Shown piece after piece: positions 30,139 to 38,196 of a stretch of 64,000 nt of DNA (position 1 is the stretch's first letter; each line of letters opens with the position of its first letter). This DNA is from Colwellia sp. (GTDB taxonomy: Bacteria; Pseudomonadota; Gammaproteobacteria; Enterobacterales; Alteromonadaceae): assembly GCA_013215295.1 (NCBI GenBank), contig JABSOZ010000002.1, positions 372,001-436,000 of the forward strand. Direction: 5' to 3'. The notes under the pieces are model-generated. The model saw nothing but the letters and a program-made list of their open reading frames with translations. It searched no databases and had not been told where the DNA came from. Both the position numbers and the translations under genes were made by a program.

Positions 30139-30329
30139 AAAATAAGTACTCCTATTGCATACCCGTACAATTTAATCGCAAATAAATTGCAAGATCTTCT
30201 TTGACAAAACCTTATTTATCTACGATAAATAAGGTAGCAATTAGCAGTAAAACTTTTCATACACATTCAATGAGATGTTAACTTCTCCTATTTCCAATTT
30301 TTGTAAATACTAGAGTAAATGAGGGTGTC

Positions 30330-30659
30330 ATGATAATTGAGCCGTTTATCAACGAAAAAACACTGCAAATAGACCATTATATTAAAGCAGTTATTAACCA
30401 GTCATTACATTATACTGAACTCGATAAATTCATTGTGGATACAATGGAAGAATGGACGGTACTTAATGTTAATGATGAGACGCCAGGTAGTGCAAAAGAA
30501 CGGGTATTTTGGCACTTAGTTCATGAGATGAGTTTACACGGTGCACAATCTCTTAGTCATGACTTGTACTTTAAAAGTGAAATTACCACTTGCTTGGATT
30601 TTTTCAGTGGAAAAGGGAGTTATCCAATTGACTGTATCGGTTGGCGACCTTTGCCTTAA
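30330..30659 (+). CDS. Conserved-looking hypothetical protein
   Basis: 109-residue soluble protein with a good ribosome binding site (GAGG, 7 nt upstream of ATG). It is acidic and mostly helical by eye, with several His and aromatic residues (ERVFWHLVHEMSLHGAQSL) and ends in CIGWRPLP. I recognise no family. It stands alone between the cyclophilin and ampG. The clean start site and normal composition argue that it is real. Confidence 0.7.
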   Translation: MIIEPFINEKTLQIDHYIKAVINQSLHYTELDKFIVDTMEEWTVLNVNDETPGSAKERVFWHLVHEMSLHGAQSLSHDLYFKSEITTCLDFFSGKGSYPIDCIGWRPLP

Positions 30660-30769
30660 GAAATATGCCTATAACAACTCAATGTATGTATATTAAACTT
30701 AAGAATAAACTTCTGTTTTCAATGGCATTTTGTTAGCCTAAGACAACGAATATTTTTCTAGGCAATTCC

Positions 30770-32044
30770 ATGGCAACCCGACAAACTTTCAAAGAAGCTA
30801 TTCTTAATAAAAGAATGTTAATTTGTATTTTTACAGGTTTTAGCTCAGGTTTACCTCTATTTATCTTATACCAACTGGTACCCGGCTGGCTCAGATCTGA
30901 AGGGGTTAGCCTAGCTGAAATTGGCTTATTTTCATTAATCGGCATTCCATATGTTTGGAAGTTTATCTGGTCTCCTTTAATGGATAGATATTCACTTCCA
31001 ATGTTAGGACGACGACGAAGTTGGATGCTGGCTACTCAGGTTATATTATTGTTTGCAATCGCAGGCTTTGGTTTTATTGATCCTAAATTTAATATTTGGT
31101 CTGTAGCATATTTAGCTGCAGCCGTTGCTTTTTTCAGTGCTAGTCAAGATATTGTACTCGATGCCTATCGAAGAGAATTATTAAAAGAACACGAATTAGG
31201 TTTAGGTAACTCTATACATGTACAAGCCTATAGGTTGTCTGGCTTAGTGCCAGGATCGCTGGCTTTTATCTTAGCTGACCATATCAGTTGGCAATCAGTC
31301 TTCTTAATTGTAGCGGCTTTTATGTTGGTCGGAATTTTAATGACACTTATTATTAAAGAAACTGATAGCGAGCATCTTGCCCCTAAAACCTTGCATGATG
31401 CGGTAGTTTTACCATTTAAAGACTTTATTTCACGTAAAGGCTTTAAAAGCGCCATGCAAATACTCATTTTTCTATTCCTATATAAATTAGGTGACAGCAT
31501 GGCAACCGCCCTGCAGACACCATTTTTTATCGACTTAGGCTTTAGTAAAACAGAAATTGGCGTAGTTGCAAAAACAGCTTCTCTTATTGCGATGACTATT
31601 GGGCTTGCCGTTGGCGGCATCGTCATGATAAAGCTAAGTATAAACAAAGCACTATGGCTGTTCGGTTTTGTGCAAATTGCCAGTATTTTAGGTTTTGCGG
31701 CCCTTGCAGAAATAGGTCATAACACCTACGCTTTAGCATTTGCAATGGGATTTGAATATTTGGGCGTTGGCTTAGGCACAGCAGCATTTACCGCTTTTAT
31801 AGCGAGAACAACCAACCCAGCTTTCGCTGCGACACAATTTGCTCTATTTACAGCGTTAACCGCTTTGCCTCGAACCTTTGCTAATGCGACTACAGGTCTT
31901 ATTGTTGAACAAATAGGTTGGACATCATTCTACTTTCTTTGTACTTTCCTTGCGATCCCTGGAATGCTAATGTTATTTAAAGTTGCTCCTTGGAGTGAAA
32001 AAGTACAATTAAAAACAAAAACTAAAACCGAGGAATTAATATGA
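30770..32044 (+). CDS. ampG: AmpG-family muropeptide MFS transporter
   Basis: 424-residue permease with about 12 helices that imports anhydro-muropeptides for cell-wall recycling. Recognisable AmpG segments are FSSGLPLFILYQLVPGWLR, GIPYVWKFIWSPLMDRY, GRRRSWMLATQ and SQDIVLDAYRRE. In many bacteria AmpG substrate also signals AmpR-controlled beta-lactamase, but neither ampR nor ampC is in the window. The stop overlaps the ATG of the next small gene (ATGA). Confidence 0.93.
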   Translation: MATRQTFKEAILNKRMLICIFTGFSSGLPLFILYQLVPGWLRSEGVSLAEIGLFSLIGIPYVWKFIWSPLMDRYSLPMLGRRRSWMLATQVILLFAIAGFGFIDPKFNIWSVAYLAAAVAFFSASQDIVLDAYRRELLKEHELGLGNSIHVQAYRLSGLVPGSLAFILADHISWQSVFLIVAAFMLVGILMTLIIKETDSEHLAPKTLHDAVVLPFKDFISRKGFKSAMQILIFLFLYKLGDSMATALQTPFFIDLGFSKTEIGVVAKTASLIAMTIGLAVGGIVMIKLSINKALWLFGFVQIASILGFAALAEIGHNTYALAFAMGFEYLGVGLGTAAFTAFIARTTNPAFAATQFALFTALTALPRTFANATTGLIVEQIGWTSFYFLCTFLAIPGMLMLFKVAPWSEKVQLKTKTKTEELI

Positions 32045-32211
32045 TCAGATTGTTCTTTCTCCTTCCTATCATCATGTGTTTATTTTGGTGGAAATATTTA
32101 GACGCTAAAGGCTGTAGCGTAAAAGATGGGATAAAAGGCTTTGCTTATATTATTGCGTTTAATACGGTTTTGATTGGATTCTTTGTCGTTATGCTATTTG
32201 TGACTCATTGA
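32041..32211 (+). CDS. 56-residue membrane protein coupled to ampG
   Basis: Short gene whose ATG overlaps the ampG stop as ATGA (32041-32044), with GAGGAATTA just upstream. The product has two hydrophobic segments (LFFLLPIIMCLFWW and AYIIAFNTVLIGFFVVMLFV) joined by a short charged loop (KYLDAKGCSVKDGIKG). No known family is recognised. The overlap and composition suggest a real small subunit or modulator of AmpG, though a chance frame is possible. Confidence 0.6.
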   Translation: MIRLFFLLPIIMCLFWWKYLDAKGCSVKDGIKGFAYIIAFNTVLIGFFVVMLFVTH

Positions 32212-32230
32212 CATTTTAGCCTCAACTAGG

Positions 32231-32580
32231 TCATCCATGCTTCGCTCTGCATTCATGCAGTCATGAAAATGCGCCGCTCTTTGCTATCCATGGCACCACG
32301 ACATTGCCGACATGGATGTAGGTACTTATAATTTGTCTGGAACAAAAATGACGCACATGGATGTGCTAATGCCGTGAAGGCATGGATGCCTAATAACGGC
32401 CATGACCGTTGACGTGCATGGATGCACTAATGCCTTGAAAGACAGGATGTCTGAGAGAGGCCATCCTGAACATTCGCCGTTCCTTGCCATCCATGGCACC
32501 ACGTCATACCGTTCATCCTGAACATTCGCCGTTCCTTGCCATCCATGGCACCACGTCATACCGTTCATCCTGAACATAAA
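32231..32580. repeat. Intergenic palindromic repeat island (copy 2 of the family)
   Basis: A mosaic of short palindromes sharing the core CATGGATG or CAGGATG. Two tandem related units start at 32350 and 32411. Each has a hairpin GCACATGGATGTGC (32353-32366) or GTGCATGGATGCAC (32414-32427), then a two-tier hairpin of 30 nt (32371-32400 and 32432-32461). Next come two exact tandem copies of a 52-bp unit (32465-32516 and 32517-32568), then the core CCGTTCATCCTGAACATAAA and the DUF1232 terminator. A segment near 32282-32345 recurs near 34852-34917. It holds no credible gene; a frame of 83 codons on the minus strand is only translated repeat. Confidence 0.85.
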
Positions 32581-32582
32581 AA

Positions 32583-32610
32583 AAGCTTACTCAATAAAAT
32601 GAGTAAGCTT
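32583..32610 (-). terminator. Terminator of the DUF1232 gene
   Basis: AAGCTTACTCA (32583-32593) pairs with TGAGTAAGCTT (32600-32610). Read on the minus strand the stem is followed by a T-run, which is where the repeat island begins. Confidence 0.88.
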
Positions 32611-32638
32611 GTTAAACGATATTATTTAAATTAAGAAT

Positions 32639-33187
32639 TTAAAAAATAGAGCGGAATGATGAGCGACGACCACGACGAGTAGAACGACGGTTTCTCATAC
32701 GGCTATGAAGTTCACGACGTTTTGAGTCTAACCATTCTTCACGAGTAATTGTTGTATCACCAGTACGTTCTTCTTCACGACTACGGTAAGCACAAAACTC
32801 TTCAAAGGCCTCAATATCGTCTTTTAGTTCTTCTGCAACTAATTCAATCATAATTGCATCATCTAAAAAGCCTAATACCGGAATATGGTCAGGCACTAAA
32901 TCTTCAGGGTCACTGAAATAAGCTAAAGCACTTAATACATCTCTGCGTTCTTCAGCTGGAATTTTCCACTCTGAATCTTCAATCATCGCGATTAACGTTT
33001 CTAATTTTTTAATTCGATCACTGACGAACTCTGGAACACTGCCTTTTATATCTTGGCTAATGTTCTTAGCATTGGTTAAAATTTCAGTTTCGTTAAGTTC
33101 TGTAGCTCCTGATTGCGCTTTACGCATTACATCACGGAAGTGGTCTAAGTCTGATTCTGTTAGTTCAAATTTAACTTCAAACGCCAT
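32639..33187 (-). CDS. YkvA/DUF1232-family protein
   Basis: 182-residue protein with a DUF1232 core: SALAYFSDPEDLVPDHIPVLGFLDDAIMIELV. The family is widespread and usually membrane-associated through this short hydrophobic stretch; its biochemical role is unknown. The C-terminus is unusually basic (RRELHSRMRNRRSTRRGRRS), which could bind nucleic acid or acidic lipid. AGGAGAATTATA gives a strong ribosome binding site. Confidence 0.85.
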   Translation of the reverse strand: MAFEVKFELTESDLDHFRDVMRKAQSGATELNETEILTNAKNISQDIKGSVPEFVSDRIKKLETLIAMIEDSEWKIPAEERRDVLSALAYFSDPEDLVPDHIPVLGFLDDAIMIELVAEELKDDIEAFEEFCAYRSREEERTGDTTITREEWLDSKRRELHSRMRNRRSTRRGRRSSFRSIF

Positions 33188-33432
33188 TATAATTCTCCTG
33201 TATTTGGCTTTTCACTTTATGCACTTTGCTTAAATTTTATTATTTAGCATAATTATAAACATAGTACATTTTATAAGATTTTTTTGACTGAATTAAACTT
33301 AACAGATAGTCACTCAGACAGCACGCAGTTAACGCAGTTTTTTGTAAAAATTTAAAACTTTTCATTCACACATCCTATAAACATAATGCTATGATTTTAT
33401 TATATTGTTTGTAATTACCTTCGTACTCTCTT

Positions 33433-34749
33433 ATGCCAAATACTGATTTAGTTGAAAAAGACACCGATGTGGCTATTACCTCATCATTGCCTACAGCCCC
33501 TACTGACTTTAAAAGTTCAGATGAAAGCGCATGTGAAAACTGTCATCAACCAATCTACGGGCCATTTTGTGCCCAGTGTGGTCAAAAGGCGGAATCAACA
33601 CTGAAATATTTTTGGGTCGTCATTATGCATTTACTTGATGACATTTTTAGTTTCGATTCTCGAGCAAGCCGCACCATACTTCCTTTAATTATTCGCCCTG
33701 GCTTTTTGACTAATGAATACATCGCAGGCAGGCGTGTTCATTACGTGCCTCCACTACGACTCTATTTATTTATCAGTATTGTCTTTTTTATCACCTTGCA
33801 ATTTATTGTTACCTCAGAAAACAATAACATTTTGAATATTAACGACAACAAAACTGTCATTAGTGATATCAAAGAGCACATCGATTTACTCGAAGGTAAG
33901 CAATTATCTTTAAAACAAAACCACACTGAGAATCAGGAAAATACTGAGGGAACAGAAAGACTATTAGCAATTACTCATCAGCTAGCAACGTTATCAACAT
34001 TCATCATCGATCTTAATAAAGATTATACCGTGACAGAAAACAAAGCTTTAATCGATATGACAAGGAGGTTGGTCAGCCTAGAACTAGAAAAAATTGATGA
34101 TGAGCCATTATCAGATAAAGATAAAGACCGCTATGATTTATTAATAACCAATATTGCCAAAGTAAAGAATGGCGAAAGCATTGATGAAATCGACAAGGTT
34201 GTGACTTTTGGTAATAATAAAGATGTAAGCATATCTTTCGACTTTTTGAGTGAAGATAGTAATAAAAAATTAGCCGTATTTGCAGAGACCTTAACGAACA
34301 AAGCACAAAAGGCCTTTAATTCAGACACCACACCATTGGTTCAAGAGGCTATCAGTAAACTACCGCAATTGATGTTTATTCTATTACCTATTTTTGCGTG
34401 TTTATTGAAAATCATGTTTTTATTTTCCAAACGACTTTACATGGAGCATTTAACCGTTGCATTGCATAGCCATAGCTTTATCTTTATCACTATATTGTTA
34501 GTTCAATTACTGGATATCTTTGATAACTATAGTGAGACTAAAATTCCATTTCTTTCTGGCACGGTACAGTTTGCCGCTAGTGCACTCATGATATGGATGC
34601 CGATTTATTTATTTTTAATGCAAAAGCGTGTGTATAAGCAAGGCTATTTCTTCACTTTTCTTAAGTTTACCTTTATTGGTAGTGCTTATATGTTATTAAT
34701 TATTTTAACGGGAGTAATTGCTTTTATCTGGGGTTTAACTGATATCTAG
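33433..34749 (+). CDS. DUF3667-like zinc-ribbon membrane protein
   Basis: 438-residue protein with an N-terminal Cys4 zinc-ribbon (CENCHQ..CAQCGQ), then a segment typical of DUF3667 (SRASRTILPLIIRPGFLTNEYIAGRRVHYVPPLRLYLFIS), one membrane helix, a polar region of about 190 residues rich in Lys, Glu, Asn and Leu, and three to four C-terminal membrane helices. The long polar insertion between the first helix and the later ones is probably extracytoplasmic and partly coiled-coil. Function unknown. No partner gene is apparent. Confidence 0.75.
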   Translation: MPNTDLVEKDTDVAITSSLPTAPTDFKSSDESACENCHQPIYGPFCAQCGQKAESTLKYFWVVIMHLLDDIFSFDSRASRTILPLIIRPGFLTNEYIAGRRVHYVPPLRLYLFISIVFFITLQFIVTSENNNILNINDNKTVISDIKEHIDLLEGKQLSLKQNHTENQENTEGTERLLAITHQLATLSTFIIDLNKDYTVTENKALIDMTRRLVSLELEKIDDEPLSDKDKDRYDLLITNIAKVKNGESIDEIDKVVTFGNNKDVSISFDFLSEDSNKKLAVFAETLTNKAQKAFNSDTTPLVQEAISKLPQLMFILLPIFACLLKIMFLFSKRLYMEHLTVALHSHSFIFITILLVQLLDIFDNYSETKIPFLSGTVQFAASALMIWMPIYLFLMQKRVYKQGYFFTFLKFTFIGSAYMLLIILTGVIAFIWGLTDI

Positions 34750-34795
34750 ACTCATGGTAAAGCCTGACAATTCATCGACTTGGTTGGATTTACTA

Positions 34796-34942
34796 GTGCA
34801 TTACAAGACAGGATTTATGAGAGAGGCGATCCTGAACATTCGTCGTTCTTTGCCATCCATGGCATCACGACATTGCCTACATGGATGTAGGTACTTATGA
34901 TTTGTCTGGAACTAAAATCATGACCGTTCATCCTGAACATAA
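34796..34942. repeat. Copy 3 of terminator-linked repeat (partial island)
   Basis: Carries a degenerate GACAGGAT..GAGAGAGGC unit, then CCATCCATGGCATCACGACA, the palindrome CCTACATGGATGTAGG (34888-34903), TTTGTCTGGAAC, and the core GACCGTTCATCCTGAACATA directly before the lysS terminator. Segments of it match the island near 32.3 kb with scattered changes. Confidence 0.85.
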
Positions 34943-34977
34943 AAAAGCCGGATAAGTGATTAACTTATCCGGCTTTT
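34943..34977 (-). terminator. lysS terminator
   Basis: AAAAGCCGGATAAGT (34943-34957) pairs perfectly with ACTTATCCGGCTTTT (34963-34977), loop GATTA. It ends the prfB-lysS transcript and, read on the plus strand, could also end the DUF3667 transcript. Confidence 0.92.
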
Positions 34978-35003
34978 AAATTTTAATTAGTTAGCAATAA
35001 AAA

Positions 35004-36578
35004 CTACTCTGCTAATGGACGCATGTGTGGGAATAAAATAACGTCTTTAATCGTTGGCGAATCAGTAAATAACATCACTAAACGGTCAATGCCAATACCT
35101 TCACCCGCTGTTGGTGGTAAACCGTACTCAAGGGCTTGTATATAGTCAGCATCATAATGCATTGCTTCATCATCACCAGCATCTTTTTCTGCTACTTGTT
35201 TTTTAAACCGTTCAGCTTGATCTTCAGCATCGTTAAGCTCTGAGAAGCCATTGGCTAATTCACGACCGCCAACGAAAAATTCAAATCGGTCGGTAATGAA
35301 TGGGTTGTTATCATTACGGCGTGCTAATGGTGAAACTTCCCATGGGTATTCAGTGATGAAAGTAGGTTGGTCTAATAAGTGCTCTGCCACTTCTTCAAAA
35401 ATTTCACAGATATATTTACCCGGTCCCCAAACTTTAGAAGCGCTGCTTTCTTTAACACCAACAGCTTTCGCCATTGCTTTAATTGCATCGAAGTTATTTT
35501 CCGGATCACGTAACACTGCTTCATCAAGGTGTGCTGCTGCGCGATGGTCTTTACCGTAACTCAAAATAGCATCAACCATTGATAAACGTGCAAACGGCTT
35601 ACCAAGATCATAGAATTTTTCTTCTACCACTTCACCATCTTCATTTTTAACAGTATTACGGATCACAGTTGTACCCAAAACATCTTGGGCAATAGTACGT
35701 AACATTTCTTCGGTAGTGTTCATCAAGTCATGGTAATCAGCGTAAGCTTGGTAGAATTCAATCATCGTAAATTCAGGATTATGACGGGTTGAAATACCTT
35801 CGTTACGGAAACTACGGTTAATTTCAAAAACACGGTCAAAACCACCTACCACTAGACGCTTTAAGTTAAGCTCAGGGGCAATACGTAAGTACATATCAAG
35901 ATCAAAAGTATTATGATGCGTCTTAAAAGGTTTAGCGGTTGCGCCACCCGGTATGATTTGCAGCATAGGAGTTTCAACTTCCATAAAGTCACGTTCAACT
36001 AAAAAGTTACGGATACCGGCAACAATTTTTGAACGCATTTTAAAAGTGTTACGGGTATCTTCATTGATAATTAAATCAACATAACGCTGACGATACTTAG
36101 TTTCTTGATCAGACAAACCATGGAATTTTTCTGGTAATGGACGTAATGACTTAGTTAACAATGAGTATTCATTCATATTCACGTAAAGATCACCTTTACC
36201 CGATTTATGCAAAATACCTCTAATACCAACAATATCGCCAATGTCTAATGAACCCCATTTAGCTCGTATTTCTTTTTGTACGGTTTTTTCAGCATAACCT
36301 TGAATACGACCTGACGAGTCTTGTATGACTAAAAATGGTCCGCGCTTTGCCATAACACGACCAGCAATAGCATAAGTAACTTGTAGCTCTTCAAGTTCTT
36401 CTTTGGTTTTTTCACCATGTTCAGCTTGAATGTCAGCGGCTAAATGTTCACGATTAAAATCGTTAGGAAAACCATTAGCGGAACAATTAGAGCGAATTTT
36501 TTCTAGCTTTACACGGCGCTCAGCAATCAGTTTATTTTCATCTTGTGCTACGGGTGTATTATTGGCTTTATCTGTCAT
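35004..36578 (-). CDS. lysS: Lysyl-tRNA synthetase (class II)
   Basis: 524-residue class II LysRS. It has an N-terminal OB-fold anticodon-binding domain ([20 protein letters not shown]-type strand set) and the class II core: motif 1 around [10 protein letters not shown], motif 2 [21 protein letters not shown] and motif 3 [11 protein letters not shown]. It is slightly longer than E. coli LysS (505), mainly at the N-terminus and in an inner loop. It follows prfB with a 66-nt gap, the same order as E. coli. Confidence 0.97.
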   Translation of the reverse strand: MTDKANNTPVAQDENKLIAERRVKLEKIRSNCSANGFPNDFNREHLAADIQAEHGEKTKEELEELQVTYAIAGRVMAKRGPFLVIQDSSGRIQGYAEKTVQKEIRAKWGSLDIGDIVGIRGILHKSGKGDLYVNMNEYSLLTKSLRPLPEKFHGLSDQETKYRQRYVDLIINEDTRNTFKMRSKIVAGIRNFLVERDFMEVETPMLQIIPGGATAKPFKTHHNTFDLDMYLRIAPELNLKRLVVGGFDRVFEINRSFRNEGISTRHNPEFTMIEFYQAYADYHDLMNTTEEMLRTIAQDVLGTTVIRNTVKNEDGEVVEEKFYDLGKPFARLSMVDAILSYGKDHRAAAHLDEAVLRDPENNFDAIKAMAKAVGVKESSASKVWGPGKYICEIFEEVAEHLLDQPTFITEYPWEVSPLARRNDNNPFITDRFEFFVGGRELANGFSELNDAEDQAERFKKQVAEKDAGDDEAMHYDADYIQALEYGLPPTAGEGIGIDRLVMLFTDSPTIKDVILFPHMRPLAE

Positions 36579-36644
36579 TTGATTTCTCGTGGTTATCTTT
36601 AATTTTTCAATGGTATAATTGTTAGTTTTAATTTGAGCTTAACA

Positions 36645-37743
36645 CTACAAGCCAGATTTCAAGCTAGCTTCTAAAAATTTGTCTAAATCGCCGTCTAAAA
36701 CCGCTTGTGTATTTCGATTTTCAATGCCGGTGCGTAAATCTTTAATTCGGCTGTCGTCTAAAACGTATGAACGTATTTGACTACCCCAACCTATGTCTGA
36801 TTTTCCGTCTTCTAATTCTTGTTTGCCTTCATTTTTCTTTTGCATTTCCATTTCAAAAAGCTTGGCTTTAAGCAATTTCATCGCCGTAGCACGGTTTTTG
36901 TGCTGAGAACGGTCAGCCTGACAGGCAACTACCGCGCCTGTCGGTACATGGGTAATACGAATAGCTGAATCGGTTTTGTTGACATGTTGACCACCGGCAC
37001 CAGAAGCGCGAAAGGTATCAATACGTAAATCAGCTGGATTAATATCTATTACAATATTATCGTCAATTTCAGGGTAAATAAATGCCGAAGCAAATGAGGT
37101 ATGACGACGACCACTTGAGTCAAACGGTGACTTTCTTACTAAGCGATGAACACCTGTTTCAGTGCGCAACCAACCATAAGCATATTCACCCGTATATTTA
37201 ATCGTACAACCTTTAATACCGGCAACATCGCCGTCAGTGACTTCAATCGCTTCAGTTTTATAACCGTGCGCTTCACCCCAACGCAAATACATGCGCATTA
37301 ACATTTCGGCCCAATCTTGTGCTTCAGTACCACCAGAGCCTGATTGAATATCTAAGTAACAGCTATTTTCGTCATGTTCGCCAGAAAACATGCGGCGAAA
37401 TTCTAATTTTTCTAAGCTTTTTTCTAAAACCTTTACTTCATCTTCTGCGTCATTGAAGGTTTCTTCGTCATCTTCTTCAACAGCAAGTTCAACTAACCCT
37501 TCAATATCTTCACAACCGCGGTCCATTTCATCAATAGTTTCAACAATAACTTCCAGTGAAGAGCGTTCTTTACCTAATGCTTGTGCACGTTCGGGGTTAT
37601 TCCAAACGTCAGGTGATTCTAATTCACGAACGACTTCAACTAAACGTTCTGATCTTTGGTCGTAGTCAAAGGTACCCCCGAAGCATATCTGTACGCTCAC
37701 GGATGTCTTTAATTTTGTTTATTACCGGATTAACTTCAAGCAT
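36645..37743 (-). CDS. prfB: Peptide chain release factor 2, with programmed +1 frameshift
   Basis: RF2 recognises UGA and UAA stops. The coding sequence starts at ATG 37743 ([20 protein letters not shown]) and reads 25 codons to an in-frame TGA at 37668-37666. The site there is CGGGGGTACCTTTGAC: an internal Shine-Dalgarno-like GGGGG, a CTT slip codon and TGA C. A +1 shift continues into DYDQRSERL and 340 further residues, for a total of 365, the same as E. coli RF2. The GGQ motif is SGAGGQHVN and the anticodon-like tripeptide is in RKSPFDS. This is the classic autoregulatory frameshift. A gene call starting at 37700 would miss the true N-terminus. Confidence 0.97.
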
Positions 37744-37814
37744 AGTTTATAATTTTACGTCGCTAATTTGGCGTCAAGATGCACGCCCGAAAGAATAAAA
37801 TAAAATAGTCGCGC

Positions 37815-37820
37815 ATTATA
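37815..37820 (-). promoter_or_regulatory. Candidate prfB-lysS promoter (-10)
   Basis: Perfect TATAAT on the minus strand, followed by GCGCGAC; the -35 region (TTTATT at 17-bp spacing) is weak. Transcription would start about 65 nt before the prfB ATG. Confidence 0.55.
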
Positions 37821-37875
37821 GCGTAATTCCTAACGTAAATAAACGCTTGAACAAGACTAAACCCAGTGAATTTTA

Positions 37876-38190
37876 TATACCCGTTCCACTTCAAGATGCA
37901 GATTTCAGCAAGTCGAGAATGGGTTAGCTTCAAGGCATTAATTGAAGATAATAGTTATTCTATTGTCGAAATCAATAACGCCGGAGATGACCCTTTCTCG
38001 ACTTGCCCGTAGGGAGCTATGCTAGAAAAATAGTCCTGTGTTGCACTACTTGATAAGGTTAGCACAGGGATGTGGGTCATTAGGGTAACGCAGGACGCAG
38101 TTGCCGAGAATAACCATTATCTTCATAGTGCGCCTTGATCTAATTTCCTAGCTTAGCTCTGAAACTGCATCTTGAGGTGAAACGGGTATA
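37876..38190. mobile_element. MITE-like element of about 315 bp with terminal inverted repeats
   Basis: The left end TATACCCGTTCCACTTCAAG (37876-37895) is matched in inverse by the right end, which finishes CTTGAGGTGAAACGGGTATA (38171-38190). Similarity of the arms continues inward for about 70 nt in patches, including GAAGATAAT.GTTATTCT on both sides. A second inner inversion pairs GCAAGTCGAGAA (37908-) with TTCTCGACTTGC (37997-). TA dinucleotides flank both ends, consistent with a TA target duplication as for IS630/Tc1-type elements. No transposase frame is present, so it would be non-autonomous. Confidence 0.7.
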
Positions 38191-38196
38191 GACCTA

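Noticed and set aside
32465-32568. CRISPR-like appearance of the tandem 52-bp repeats
   Set aside because: Only two units, directly adjacent with no spacers, and no cas gene in the window.
32326-32577. 83-codon frame on the minus strand in the repeat island
   Set aside because: It is a translation of the 52-bp tandem unit and its neighbours, producing a repeating peptide; no ribosome site, no family.
37666-37668. In-frame TGA in prfB as pseudogene or sequencing error
   Set aside because: The site has the conserved slip codon, TGA C context and upstream GGGGG of the known RF2 programmed frameshift, and the joined product has normal length.
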